64,000 bases of DNA from Betaproteobacteria bacterium (GTDB lineage Bacteria; Pseudomonadota; Gammaproteobacteria; Burkholderiales; Usitatibacteraceae). The notes under the pieces were generated by a model. It did not search any database, was not told where the DNA came from, and saw only the letters and a list, made by a program, of their open reading frames with translations. How positions within the stretch are numbered: the first letter of the stretch is position 1; every line of letters begins with the position of its first letter. Positions 53,468 through 63,065 of this stretch are shown here, piece by piece. Made by a program: the position numbers and the translations under genes. The DNA is taken from positions 134,520 to 198,519 of the forward strand of contig JADJMI010000009.1 of the NCBI GenBank assembly GCA_016709665.1, given 5' to 3'.

Positions 53468-54382
53468 ATGGCCCGCATCGCCTCTTCAGCCCCGCCTGCC
53501 TTGCCGGCTCCGTCCGCGGTGCTGGAACTGCTGAAGCCGGTCACCTGGTTTCCGCCCATGTGGGCCTTCGGCTGCGGGGTCGTCTCCTCCGGCGTGCCGC
53601 TATCCGGCCATTGGGGTGTCGCGATCGTGGGCATCCTGCTCGCCGGCCCCCTGATCTGCGCGACCAGCCAGGCCGTCAACGACTGGTTCGACCGGGAGGT
53701 CGACGCCATCAACGAGCCGCAGCGGCCCATTCCCTCCGGACGCATGCCCGGCCGCACGGGGCTCTACGTCGCGATCGTCTGGACCCTGCTTTCCCTCGCC
53801 GTCGCCGCGACGCTGGGAAGCTTCGTTCTCCTCGCGGCGGTGGCGGGGCTCGCCCTCGCCTGGGCCTATAGCGCCCCCCCGATCCGCCTCAAGCTGAACG
53901 GATGGTGGGGCAACGCCGCCTGCGGCTTCAGCTACGAGGGACTCGCCTGGTTCACGGGGGCGGCCGCGATGGCCGGCGGGACGTTGCCGGACGGCCGCAT
54001 CGTCGCCATCGCCGTCCTGTACAGCATCGGCGCCCACGGGATCATGACCCTGAACGACTTCAAGTCGATCGAGGGCGATCGGCGCATGGGAATCGGTTCC
54101 CTCCCGGTGCGGCTGGGCGCCCGGCGCGCCGGGATCGTGGCCTGCGTCGTCATGGCGCTGCCGCAGTTCGTCGTCGCCGCGCTGCTCGTCCGCTGGGACG
54201 CGCCGTGGCATGCGTCGGCGGTGCTCGGCGTGCTCGCGCTGCAGCTGCTTTGCATGGTCCGCCTGCTGCGCGATCCGCGGGGCCTCGCGCCCTGGTACAA
54301 CGCGACGGGCGTGAGCCTCTACGTCCTGGGCATGCTGGCCGCGGCGTTCGCGCTCGGCGGGCTTCTCGCGGGGGCGGCGTGA
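53468..54382 (+). CDS. bchG: Bacteriochlorophyll synthase BchG
   Basis: UbiA-type prenyltransferase of 304 aa, attaching geranylgeranyl/phytyl to bacteriochlorophyllide a. First Asp-rich motif NDWFDREVDAINEPQRPIPS and second region LNDFKSIEGDRRMGIGSLPV are intact among about nine helices. ATG 53468 is chosen; GTG at 53444 is in frame. The stop overlaps the next start (GTGA). Confidence 0.94.
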   Translation: MARIASSAPPALPAPSAVLELLKPVTWFPPMWAFGCGVVSSGVPLSGHWGVAIVGILLAGPLICATSQAVNDWFDREVDAINEPQRPIPSGRMPGRTGLYVAIVWTLLSLAVAATLGSFVLLAAVAGLALAWAYSAPPIRLKLNGWWGNAACGFSYEGLAWFTGAAAMAGGTLPDGRIVAIAVLYSIGAHGIMTLNDFKSIEGDRRMGIGSLPVRLGARRAGIVACVVMALPQFVVAALLVRWDAPWHASAVLGVLALQLLCMVRLLRDPRGLAPWYNATGVSLYVLGMLAAAFALGGLLAGAA

Positions 54383-55737
54383 AAGCGGCGCCCCTGGGCT
54401 GGCTCGGGATCTTCCGGCTGGGCCTCGTCCAGACCTCGCTCGGCGCGATCGTCGTGCTCACGACCTCGACGCTCAATCGCATCATGGTGGTGGAACTCGC
54501 CCTGCCCGCGATGCTGCCCGGCGCGCTCGTGGCCATCCACTACGCGCTGCAGTTCCTGCGGCCGCGCCTCGGGCACGGTTCCGACGTGGGCGGCCGGCGC
54601 ACGCCCTGGATCGTCGGTGGCATGGCGGTGCTCGCAGCCGGCGGCATGGTCGCCTCGCTCGCGACGGCCTGGATGGCCACGGACCTCGCATCCGGCATCG
54701 CGCTCGCCGTGGCCGGTTTCGTGCTCATCGGCGTGGGCGTGGGCGCCGCGGGCACCTCGCTTCTCGTGCTGCTCGCCAAGCGCGTCGACGACCGGCGCCG
54801 GGCGCCGGCCGCCACGATCGTCTGGATCATGATGATCGCCGGCTTCGCGGTGACGGCCGGCGTGGCCGGTCACCTGCTCGATCCGTACACCCCCGCGCGC
54901 CTGGTCGCGGTGACGGGAGCGGTCTGCGCGATCGCCGTCGCGGTCACGCTGGCCGCGCTCTGGGGGGTCGAGGGGCGCGGCGCCCCGGCGGGCGAGGGGT
55001 ACGAACCGAAGGCCAAGGTGCCGTTCCGCGCCGCCCTGGCGCAGGTCTGGGACGAAACGCAATCGCGGCGCTTCACCGTCTTCATCTTCGTCTCGATGCT
55101 CGCCTACGGCGCGCAGGACCTCATCCTCGAGCCTTTCGCCGGCGCCGTCTTCGGCCTCACGCCCGGCCAGTCGACGAAACTCTCCGGCGTGCAGCACGGC
55201 GGCGTGCTCGCGGGCATGCTGCTGGTCGCGATCGTCTGCGGCGTGGGCCGCGGCGGCCGCCCGGGCCTGTTGCGCCTGTGGACGGTCATCGGGTGCGGCG
55301 CATCGGCGCTCGCGCTCTTCGGGTTGGCCGTGGCCGGCGCCGTCGGGCCCGCCTGGCCGCTGAACGCCTCCGTCTTCTTCCTGGGCGTCGCGAACGGGGC
55401 CTATGCCATCGCGGCCATCGGATCGATGATGGCGCTGGTGGTCGCGGGCCACAAGTCGCGCGAAGGCGTGCGGATGGGGCTGTGGGGGGCCGCGCAGGCC
55501 CTGGCGTTCGGCTCCGGCGGCTTCCTGGGCACCGTGGCCATCGATCTCGCCCGCGGACTCACCCACTCGCCGGTGCTCGCCTACTCGATCGTCTTCGCGA
55601 GCGAAGGGGCGCTGTTCCTCGTCGCCGCCTGGCTGGCCGCGCGCGTCGATGCGGCCCGCCGCGAAGAAGGCGAGACGCCACCCGTCGCCGGGGGCGCTGC
55701 CGCCCCGGCCTTCGCCCTGGAAACCCGAGGAGCCTGA
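54379..55737 (+). CDS. PucC-family MFS protein (bch2/orf427 type)
   Basis: 452-aa membrane protein with about twelve helices, beginning KAAPLGWLGIFRLGLVQTSL; TTSTLNRIMVVELALPAM and YGAQDLILEPFAGAVFGLTP show the bacteriochlorophyll-delivery family. It always lies between bchG and bchP in purple bacteria; function not settled, perhaps pigment transfer from BchG/P. Start GTG 54379 overlaps the bchG stop. Confidence 0.88.
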   Translation: MKAAPLGWLGIFRLGLVQTSLGAIVVLTTSTLNRIMVVELALPAMLPGALVAIHYALQFLRPRLGHGSDVGGRRTPWIVGGMAVLAAGGMVASLATAWMATDLASGIALAVAGFVLIGVGVGAAGTSLLVLLAKRVDDRRRAPAATIVWIMMIAGFAVTAGVAGHLLDPYTPARLVAVTGAVCAIAVAVTLAALWGVEGRGAPAGEGYEPKAKVPFRAALAQVWDETQSRRFTVFIFVSMLAYGAQDLILEPFAGAVFGLTPGQSTKLSGVQHGGVLAGMLLVAIVCGVGRGGRPGLLRLWTVIGCGASALALFGLAVAGAVGPAWPLNASVFFLGVANGAYAIAAIGSMMALVVAGHKSREGVRMGLWGAAQALAFGSGGFLGTVAIDLARGLTHSPVLAYSIVFASEGALFLVAAWLAARVDAARREEGETPPVAGGAAAPAFALETRGA

Positions 55738-55739
55738 CC

Positions 55740-56939
55740 ATGCCGCGCGACGCGATCTACGATGTGGTGGTGGTGGGCGGCGGCCCCGCCGGTTCGACGG
55801 CCGCGACCGATCTCGCCTCGAAGGGCCGTTCGGTCCTGCTCCTGGACAAGGCCGGCCGCATCAAGCCGTGCGGCGGCGCGATCCCGCCGCGGGCCATACG
55901 CGATTTCGACATTCCGGATTCCCAGATCGTGGCCCGCATCCGCAGCGCGCGCATGGTCTCGCCCGCCGGACGGGAGGTCGACATGCCCATCGACGGCGGA
56001 TACGTCGGCATGGTGGATCGCGAGCATTTCGACGAATGGCTGCGCCAGCGCGCCGCCGCGCGCGGGGCCGAGCGGACCGCGGGTGTCTTCGAGCGCATTT
56101 CCCGCGATGCCGATGGCATGGCGGTGGTGCATTTCCAGCCGAAGGACCCCGATGCCGGGCCGGCCAGCCGTTCGGTTCGGGCCCGTTCCGTGATCGGGGC
56201 GGACGGCGCGCAGTCGGCGGTCGCGAAGCAGGAGATTCCCTGCGCGGACGAGATCCGCTACGTCGCGGCCTATCACGAGATCGTCAGGACGCCGACCGAC
56301 CCCGCCGCGGCATTCGACGGCGCCCGCTGCGACGTCTACTACCAGGGCAAGCTTTCGCCCGATTTCTACGGCTGGATCTTTCCCCACGGGGCCACGACGA
56401 GCGTGGGCGTCGGCAGCGCGTGCAAGGGATTCTCGCTGCGGCAGGCGACGGGCCTGCTGCGGGAGGCCGGCGGGCTCGCGGGCGCGGAGGTCATCCGGCG
56501 CGAAGGCGCCCCGATTCCGATGAAGCCGCTCCGGCGCTGGGACAACGGCCGCGACGTCGTGCTGGCGGGCGATGCCTCCGGTGTCGTCGCGCCCGCGTCC
56601 GGGGAAGGCATCTATTACGCCATGACGGGCGGCCGCCTCGCCGCCGACGCGGTCCACGCGTTCCTCGAGACGGGCGACGCGCGCGAACTGAAGGGCGCCC
56701 GCAAGCGCTTCATGAAGGCCCACGGCACCGTCTTCCTCGTGCTCGGCCTGCTCCAGCGCTTCTGGTATTCCAGCGACAGGCGCCGCGAGCGGTTCGTGAG
56801 CATCTGCCGCGATCCCGACGTCCAGAAGCTCACCTGGGACGCCTACATGAACAAGGAACTCGTCCGGGCGAAGCCGATGGCCCATGTCCGCATCTTCTTC
56901 AAGGATCTTGCGCACCTGGCCGGCCTCGTGAGGCCGTGA
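55740..56939 (+). CDS. bchP: Geranylgeranyl reductase BchP
   Basis: FAD-dependent reductase of 399 aa turning the geranylgeranyl tail into phytyl. N-terminal YDVVVVGGGPAGSTAATDLA, then CGGAIPPRAIRDFDIP, and VVLAGDASGVVAPASGEGIY near residue 280. It begins 2 bp after the preceding stop, and its own stop overlaps the tspO start (GTGA). Confidence 0.95.
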   Translation: MPRDAIYDVVVVGGGPAGSTAATDLASKGRSVLLLDKAGRIKPCGGAIPPRAIRDFDIPDSQIVARIRSARMVSPAGREVDMPIDGGYVGMVDREHFDEWLRQRAAARGAERTAGVFERISRDADGMAVVHFQPKDPDAGPASRSVRARSVIGADGAQSAVAKQEIPCADEIRYVAAYHEIVRTPTDPAAAFDGARCDVYYQGKLSPDFYGWIFPHGATTSVGVGSACKGFSLRQATGLLREAGGLAGAEVIRREGAPIPMKPLRRWDNGRDVVLAGDASGVVAPASGEGIYYAMTGGRLAADAVHAFLETGDARELKGARKRFMKAHGTVFLVLGLLQRFWYSSDRRRERFVSICRDPDVQKLTWDAYMNKELVRAKPMAHVRIFFKDLAHLAGLVRP

Positions 56940-57430
56940 ACGCGCCGCCGCGCCGGGATCGCCGCCCGATCATCATCGCGGCGGTGGCGGCGACGCTCGT
57001 CGCCATGACGGGCGGACTGCTTACCGAGATCGGACCCTGGTACCTGGCGTTGAGGAAGCCCGCCTGGCAGCCTCCGGACTGGGCATTCGGGCCGGCCTGG
57101 ACGGTCATCTTCGCGCTGTGCGCGGCCGCGGGCGCGATCGCGTGGCGCGAGGCCCGCGACGCCTCGGCGCGCCGGCTCGTCCTCGCGGGCTTCGCCGCGA
57201 ACGCCGTCTTGAACGTCTCGTGGAGCTATCTCTTTTTCACGATGCGACGACCCGACCTCGCCCTGGTCGAGGTCGCCTTCCTGTGGCTCTCCGTGCTCGC
57301 GCTGGTGCTCGTCCTGCGCCGCGTCTCGCGCCGGGCGGGCTGGCTGCTCGTGCCCTACCTCGCGTGGGTCTCGTTCGCGGCGTTCCTGAACGCCACCCTC
57401 GTGAAGCTCAATCCGGCCCTCGGCGCCTAG
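56936..57430 (+). CDS. tspO: TspO/MBR family tryptophan-rich sensory protein
   Basis: 164-aa, five-helix membrane protein. The signature WYLALRKPAWQPPDWAFGPA and NVSWSYLFF identify TspO. In Rhodobacter it is an outer-membrane porphyrin-related regulator that tunes pigment genes to oxygen. It is coupled to bchP through GTGA and probably ends the bchG operon. Confidence 0.93.
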   Translation: MNAPPRRDRRPIIIAAVAATLVAMTGGLLTEIGPWYLALRKPAWQPPDWAFGPAWTVIFALCAAAGAIAWREARDASARRLVLAGFAANAVLNVSWSYLFFTMRRPDLALVEVAFLWLSVLALVLVLRRVSRRAGWLLVPYLAWVSFAAFLNATLVKLNPALGA

Positions 57431-57442
57431 GGGAAACGCGCC

Positions 57443-57709
57443 GTGGAGAGCCTGTTCGCTTCCGGTCGCATCGCCGAGGCCATCGCGGTCCTGGTGGCGG
57501 TGGAGTTCGTGCTGATCCTCGCGCTTCGCCGCCGGCTGGGACGCGGGCCTTCCGCGGGCGCACTCGCGGCCACGCTGCTGGCGGGGCTGTGCCTGGTGAT
57601 GGCGCTTCGCGCGGCGCTCGTGGGCGCCGGCATGGCGGCCATCGGGCTCTGGCTCGCCGCGGCGCTCGTCGCGCACGTCGCGGACATGCTGCTGCGCTTC
57701 CGGCGCTAG
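57443..57709 (+). CDS. Small membrane protein, unknown
   Basis: 88 aa with three hydrophobic segments (about 10-28, 40-60, 62-82), starting GTG at 57443 after a GGGGAAA site, 12 bp after tspO. It ends overlapping the convergent SRPBCC gene by 4 bp. No family recognised; probably co-transcribed with tspO. Confidence 0.65.
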   Translation: MESLFASGRIAEAIAVLVAVEFVLILALRRRLGRGPSAGALAATLLAGLCLVMALRAALVGAGMAAIGLWLAAALVAHVADMLLRFRR

Positions 57710-58254
57710 GACCGGCCGGATCGCCGCGCCACTTCGGCCGCGACGGCCTGCAACTGCTTCTCGAGATTCTGGCGGACGGCGATGCTGCCGATGGACGGGG
57801 GCGGAGGCAGCTTGAGGCCGATCACCGACGTGTAGCGTAGCGGCACGATCGCGGACTTGCCGCGTCCCCGGGCCGGCAGGATCTCGTAGCGGCCCTCGAA
57901 GATCTCGATCGCGCTTCGCTTGAGGAAGCCCAGGTCGAAGCTGACGGCTTTCGCCTCCGCGACGCGCATCGCCTCGTGCGCGATGGCGACGACCACCGTC
58001 ATCGACTGGGCGAAGAGCAGGAAGCGGAATTCCCCCTTCTGCTCGACCTTCAGGCGCTCGATGCCGTCCGTGCCGGCCTCCCGCTCGAGAACGCGGCAGG
58101 ACCGGATGCCCGGCATGAATCCCGGCAGCCCGTCGTAGTCGGTGATGGTCTCCCAGACGGTCTTCGCGCTGGCCGGCAGTTCGAGGATGGCTTCGGCATC
58201 GAAGCGCCGGCCGGTGCGCTTGACGGTGACCTGCACGGCGTCACCCATCGGCAC
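57706..58254 (-). CDS. SRPBCC/START-type (Coq10-like) protein
   Basis: 182 aa with a polyketide-cyclase/START fold: FDAEAILELPASAKTVWETI (first strand and helix), DYDGLPGFMPGIRSCRVL and the C-terminal helix SIGSIAVRQNLEKQLQAVAA. Such proteins bind hydrophobic ligands; no active site is evident. It converges on the small membrane gene. Confidence 0.75.
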   Translation of the reverse strand: MPMGDAVQVTVKRTGRRFDAEAILELPASAKTVWETITDYDGLPGFMPGIRSCRVLEREAGTDGIERLKVEQKGEFRFLLFAQSMTVVVAIAHEAMRVAEAKAVSFDLGFLKRSAIEIFEGRYEILPARGRGKSAIVPLRYTSVIGLKLPPPPSIGSIAVRQNLEKQLQAVAAEVARRSGRS

Positions 58255-58425
58255 GGTGGGGCGACGGGTCGAAGCCTGGGGGCGGGGCGCGTTTCATGGG
58301 GCGATTATCGCCCGAGAAGGCCGTCGCCCGCGTGCCGCGATTGCTCAGGCGCGTCCGGGCGCAGAATGCGCATGACCCCGGCAACTTCGCCAACGGCGGC
58401 GCCACCGCCTTCGACGCACACGGCC

Positions 58426-59569
58426 ATGTTCAACGAGCCCGACGACGCGGAAATCCGCGACGCGGCGGCACCTCTGCCGGCAGTTTCCCGACGAGTATTT
58501 CCGCGAGATCGACGCGCGCAAGGCCTATCCCGAGCGGTTCGTCGATGCGTTGATCGAGGCCAGTGGCTCTCGGCCATGATCCCGGAGGCGTATGGGGGGA
58601 CGGGCCTGGGGCTCACGGCCGCCTCGGTGATCATGGAGGAGATCAACCGTTCCGGCGGCAATGCCGGGGCCGCACGGGCAGATGTACAACATGGGAACGC
58701 TGCTGCGCAAGGGCAGCGCAGCCAGAAGGAAAAGTCCCTTGCCGGCCATCGCCGCAGGAAAACTGCGCATCCAGTCGATGGCCGTCACGAGCCCACGACG
58801 GGGTCGGACACCACGAAGATCCGGACGACGGCGGTGAAGCGGGACGGCCGCTACGTCGTGAACGGCCAGAAGGTGTGGATCTCCCGCGTGCAGCATTCGG
58901 ACCTGATGATCCTCGGCGCGGACCACGCCGCTCGCGGAGGTGAGGAAGAAATCCGAGGGCATGTCGATCTTCATCGTCGACCTGCGCGAGGCCATCGCCG
59001 GGATCTCACCGTGAAGCCCATCGCGAACCTCGTGAACCACGAGACGAACGAGCTCTTCTTCGACAACCTCGAGAGATCCCCGAGGAGAACCTCATCGGCG
59101 AGGAGGGTGCGGGTTCAGTACATCCTCGACGGCCTCAACGCGGAGCGCACGCTCATCGCGGCCGAGTGCATCGGCGACGGCTACTGGTTCGTCGAGCGCG
59201 CCCGCAGAAACACGCGAGCAGCGCGTCGTCTTCGATCGCCCCATCGGTCGGGAACGGGCGTGGCCCCATCCCGAGCGCGGACGCGTTCATCGAGATCGAG
59301 GCCGCCAATCTACTGCGCTTCGAGGCGGCGCGGCTATTCGACGAGATGAAGCCTCCAGCGCCAGGCCAATATGGCCTGGCACTCGCGGCCAAGGCCTCTC
59401 TGGGGCCGCCAACGTGTGCCTGCAGACCCCCGGCGGCTTCCTTCGCGAACGAATACGACATCGGGCGCAAGTTCCGCGAGACGCGCCTCTACCGGGGGCG
59501 CCCATCTCCACAAACCTCGTCTACGCGTACGTGGCCGAGCACGTGCTCGGATTGCCGCGCTCGTTCTGA
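58426..59569 (+). pseudogene. Acyl-CoA dehydrogenase, broken by many frameshifts
   Basis: Fragments in all three frames line up in order as one acyl-CoA dehydrogenase: MFNEPDDAEIRDA, REIDARKAYPERFVDALIEA, LSAMIPEAYGGTGLGLTAAS, the flavin-site region TTGSDTTKIRTTAVKRDGRY, NGQKVWISRVQHSDLMILGA, PIANLVNHETNELFFDNLE, FANEYDIGRKFRETRLY and a final VYAYVAEHVLGLPRSF before TGA 59567-59569. At least eight small indels separate them. Either a decayed gene or poorly resolved consensus; the lack of in-frame stops within fragments favours the latter. Confidence 0.8.
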
Positions 59570-59633
59570 GCGGGCGGCGGGGCCATGCCTGCGTTGGCCG
59601 CGCGCCCCCGGCCGTGCCGAATCCCGCCGACGG

Positions 59634-59830
59634 TCACTTCACGACGGTCTGCGCGGCATCCTTCAGGTTCTGCTTCACGTCGCCGAATTTCGCCTGGGCC
59701 TTGCCGAGGGTCTTCTGGATCTTGCCCTTGGCTTCGAGCCTTTCGTTGCCGACCAGCTTGCCCGCGGCTTCCTTGATCTTGCCTTCGGTCTCGTTGATCC
59801 GACCCTTCACCGGTCCTTGTTGAGTTTCAT
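59634..59830 (-). CDS. CsbD-like stress protein, one frameshift
   Basis: Short hydrophilic helical protein: after MKLNKDR the other frame continues with VKGRINETEGKIKEAAGKL and ends in DVKQNLKDAAQTVVK, the CsbD family pattern. One base is missing near 59808-59811, so the ATG frame stops after 7 codons; repaired size is 65 aa. Role in stress survival is presumed from the family only. Confidence 0.7.
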
Positions 59831-60067
59831 GACGCGCTCTGGATGGCTGGGCCGGCTGGCGGCCGGCGCGCTGTTGCACCCCGATAGCCTGCGCCTTTGC
59901 CCGAGCCGCCCTTGGTGCGCCGGCGCACAAACGGCCTCGTCCTGACGGCTGGCGCCGGTATGTGCGCGGTCGTACAGAAGGGCATCTCCCGAAGGACTAG
60001 GGTCGAAAGGAGCGAAGGCAGCCCGCTTCGCCGCCGTCACCGCGGCAACACCCGAATGGAGAACGGC

Positions 60068-60226
60068 ATGAGCCTGGGAATGATCCTTCTGATCGTGCTG
60101 GTGCTCGCCCGGGGCGGGGCGATACCCGCGTGGCCGCACAGCCGGCAATGGTGGTATGTCCCCAGCGGCGGCATCGGCCTGGTGCTGGTGATCCTCCTGT
60201 TGCTGCTCCTGCTGGGCAAGATCTAG
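60068..60226 (+). CDS. DUF3309-like small membrane protein
   Basis: 52 aa: one N-terminal helix (MSLGMILLIVLVLARGGAIP), a WPHSRQWWYVPSGG turn and a second helix GLVLVILLLLLLLG. This is the short DUF3309 pattern, function unknown. An earlier ATG at 60056 is also possible. Confidence 0.75.
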   Translation: MSLGMILLIVLVLARGGAIPAWPHSRQWWYVPSGGIGLVLVILLLLLLLGKI

Positions 60227-60245
60227 CCCGGCGCGAGCGGACGAG

Positions 60246-61829
60246 ATGGACAAGCCCGGCGGCTCGGACCCGAGGGCCGGCGATCCGGCGAGCGGGGCCG
60301 ACGCGGATTCGGCGCGAAATCTCAAGGCGCTGCGCGTGTCGGAAGCGCGGTACCGCCGCCTGTTCGAGGCCGCGCAGGACGGCATCCTGCTGCTGAACGC
60401 GCAGACGGCCCAGATCGAGGACGTGAACCCGTTCCTCGTCAGGCTGCTCGGGTATTCGCACGAGGAGTTCCTGGGCAAGAAACTCTGGGAAATCGGGTGC
60501 TTCAAGGACACGGCGATCAGCAAGGAGGCGTTCGTCGAACTCCAGGAGCGGCATTACATCCGCTACGAAAACATGCCCCTCAGGACGAAGGACGGACGCG
60601 TCGTCTCCGTCGAGTTCGTGAGCAACCTCTACGACTGCGAGGGCGTGAGCGTCATCCAGTGCAACATCCGCGACAACACGAAGCGCCATCTCGCGGAACT
60701 CGCGTTGCAGGCTTCTGCGCGGGCGTTGCAGTTGCTGAAGCGAAAGCAACCGGGCGTTGCTCGGCTCGGCGACGGAAGAGCGGCTGCTGGCCGAGTTCTG
60801 CCGCATCGCCGTCGAAACGGGGGGCTACAAGCTCGCGTGCGTCGGGGTGGGCGACGACGGACCCGACAGGCGCGTCCGGATGATCGCCCACTTCGGTGGC
60901 GAGGACGGGTTCGTCGTCTGGGCCCACGCCGACTGGGGAGACTCGAAACCGGGCAATGGCCCCACGGGCCGGGCCCTTCGGACGGCGGAAGTCCAGTTCT
61001 CCGAGGACATCGCCACCGACGATTCCATGGCGCTGTGGCGCGACGAGGCGCTCGCGCGCGGGTTCCAGTCGGTGATCGCCTTGCCGTTCACGTTGCCCGA
61101 CGGGATCCGGGCCTGCCTCACGCTCTACGGATCGGCGCCGGACACCGGTCCTCGCCCGAGCGCAAGCTCCTGCAGGAGATCGCCTCGGACCTTGCCTTCG
61201 GCATCGCGGCGCTGCGATCGGAGATCGCGCGGATCCGCTACCGAGGAAGCCTGCGGCGGAGCTGGAGCAGACGATCCGTTATCGCGGACACCATCGACGA
61301 GCGGGATTCCTACACGGCCGGGCACCAGAGGCGGGTCGCCGGCATTTGCGTGCGACTCGGCGCCGAACTCGGGCTGGACTCGGAGCGCATCCACGGGCTT
61401 CGGCTGGCGGCGATGATCCACGACCTGGGCAAGATATCGGTACCCGCGGAGATCCTCGCCAAGCCCCGCGCGCTTTCCCGGGTGGAGTTCGAGCTGATCA
61501 AGCAGCACCCGCGGATCGGATTCGACATCGTGAAGGACGTCATCTTCCCCTGGCCCATCGCCCAGATGATCCTGCAGCACCACGAGCGGCTCGATGGCTC
61601 GGGGTATCCCCTCGGGCTGAAGGCGGATGCCATCCTGCTGGAGTCGCGGATCCTGGCGGTTGCGGACACGGTCGAGGCCATGAGCTCGCACCGGCCCTAT
61701 CGCGCGGCTCTCGGCACCGAGGTGGCGCTCAATGAAATCACGGCGCAGCGGGGCATCACGCTCGATGCGCAGGTGGTCGATGCCTGCCTGCGGGTCTTCC
61801 GCGAGCAGGGGTACGAGATCGAGGATTAG
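60246..61829 (+). CDS. PAS-GAF-HD-GYP protein (c-di-GMP phosphodiesterase type), several frameshifts
   Basis: The PAS domain (RYRRLFEAAQDGILLLNAQT … NIRDNTKRHL) is in the first frame. The GAF-like domain (LLAEFCRIAVETGGYKLACV … ACLTLYGSAPD) is in another. The HD-GYP domain is back in the first (DERDSYTAGHQRRVA, MIHDLGKISVP, LQHHERLDGSGYPLG with HD and GYP motifs). Shifts lie near 60760, 61140 and 61230-61280. Net length is in frame (about 527 aa). HD-GYP domains hydrolyse c-di-GMP. Confidence 0.82.
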   Translation: MDKPGGSDPRAGDPASGADADSARNLKALRVSEARYRRLFEAAQDGILLLNAQTAQIEDVNPFLVRLLGYSHEEFLGKKLWEIGCFKDTAISKEAFVELQERHYIRYENMPLRTKDGRVVSVEFVSNLYDCEGVSVIQCNIRDNTKRHLAELALQASARALQLLKRKQPGVARLGDGRAAAGRVLPHRRRNGGLQARVRRGGRRRTRQARPDDRPLRWRGRVRRLGPRRLGRLETGQWPHGPGPSDGGSPVLRGHRHRRFHGAVARRGARARVPVGDRLAVHVARRDPGLPHALRIGAGHRSSPERKLLQEIASDLAFGIAALRSEIARIRYRGSLRRSWSRRSVIADTIDERDSYTAGHQRRVAGICVRLGAELGLDSERIHGLRLAAMIHDLGKISVPAEILAKPRALSRVEFELIKQHPRIGFDIVKDVIFPWPIAQMILQHHERLDGSGYPLGLKADAILLESRILAVADTVEAMSSHRPYRAALGTEVALNEITAQRGITLDAQVVDACLRVFREQGYEIED

Positions 61830-61875
61830 CGCGGGCCGGCCGCAGGGAGGGCGCGCGGGGGGCACAATGGCGCCG

Positions 61876-62097
61876 ATGAACCCGCTGCATCCGAAGAAGC
61901 TCCTGCTCACCAAGTGGACGGCCGTGAGGCCGATCGCGCGCCAGAAGCATTTCATCGTGACGAAGGTGATCGAGCCGAGTGAGCCGGAAGGCGCGATCGA
62001 GTGGATCGAGATCGAGGCCGTGCATTCGCGTCGGACGACGCGGTTGCCACGGCGGCAATTGAGGGACCCGACGCTCTGGCGGCAGGGCTGGGCCTGA
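61876..62097 (+). CDS. Trp-rich conserved protein (TIGR02450 type)
   Basis: 73 aa: MNPLHPKKLLLTKWTAVRP, HFIVTKVIEPSEPEGAIEWI, EIEAVHSRRTTRLP and a final LWRQGWA are the family pattern, common in proteobacteria and of unknown function. ATG at 61876 is preferred; ATG 61867 adds three residues. A terminator follows at once. Confidence 0.85.
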   Translation: MNPLHPKKLLLTKWTAVRPIARQKHFIVTKVIEPSEPEGAIEWIEIEAVHSRRTTRLPRRQLRDPTLWRQGWA

Positions 62098-62101
62098 AGA
62101 A

Positions 62102-62138
62102 GAGACCAACCGGCGGGCCGGTTGGTCTCTCTCTTTAG
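62102..62138 (+). terminator. Rho-independent terminator
   Basis: GAGACCAACCGG (62102-62113) pairs perfectly with CCGGTTGGTCTC (62118-62129) around CGGG, followed by TCTCTCTTT. It lies 4 bp after the Trp-rich gene. Confidence 0.9.
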
Positions 62139-63065
62139 TGGAGGCGGCGACTACCACACTCTGGAGTGAAACTCGGGGGAAGAACGGCAGAGTTACCCCC
62201 AAAGTTACCCCCACGATGGCCTTGCTACCCCAGCCCCCCGCACTAGTCGCTGGCCGGAAAGCTGCGCAATATACAGGGCGCGGCAATGTTGTTCGGTACA
62301 AGGGGCTGAAAATGAGCGGGGCGACCAACTAGCTTCACTTGCCAGACCCTTGATGACGGAACGCTGTTTCTGTGGCCCGTAACGGAGCGAGGCGAGAACG
62401 TGGGCGAGAAAGCTACCACAAATCCTGCAATGGTCGAGTACAATCCCATTGATCCGAAGCTGATTGACGCCGTAGCGGATCGGATCATTGACGCTGGACT
62501 ACGCTAGGGTAGTCACGGAACACTGGTTGATTCAGCAAGTGTTGTAACTCCCGGTTGCAGAGAACCTGATTGAAGATGGAATAATGGACACACCGTATGG
62601 TTTCACTTGAGAAGCCATCCTCGGCCACCGAATAGCGCCTGCCGATGAGTATTACACGACCCCGGAGCGCCAGACCAGAGCCGCCGCGCCTCCCCATATG
62701 GGCGCAGGCGTTCAAGATACCTCCCGCGGCATTTGCCATTGCTACGGTTTCTACACCACAGGAGGCGGGCCGTCTCTCGGGCTGACTTTTTGCGGCGCTT
62801 CACGGTGTCGTATGGATAACCGCTTTGGCTATGCATCAGAAAACCCAAACTGGTACGAATTGGAGTTGCTTCAGTGGCGGATTAAAGATTCGGAGGCCGG
62901 ATTTCGTATCACGAAAAGGCTATAGCCGAAGGCAAAGCCATGGTTCGACGATGATTCAGAAGGAATGGAAGTTCGAGCAAAAGTACGCAATCCGGCAGGC
63001 TCAAGACAGACTCAGCGAACTACAAATAGAACTCGATGAGCGTCTTAAAAAGTAGGCGGCGCGCT
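62139..63065. other. Lower-GC region without confident genes
   Basis: Composition drops clearly below the rest of the window. Possible fragments: a plus-strand piece ending TAG at 62506-62508 (…LDDGTLFLWPVTERGENVGE… IDAVADRIIDAGLR), and one at 62825-63055 ending MIQKEWKFEQKYAIRQAQDR…LKK. Neither has a family I recognise. The direct repeat GTTACCCCCA occurs twice at about 62193-62214. Confidence 0.4.
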
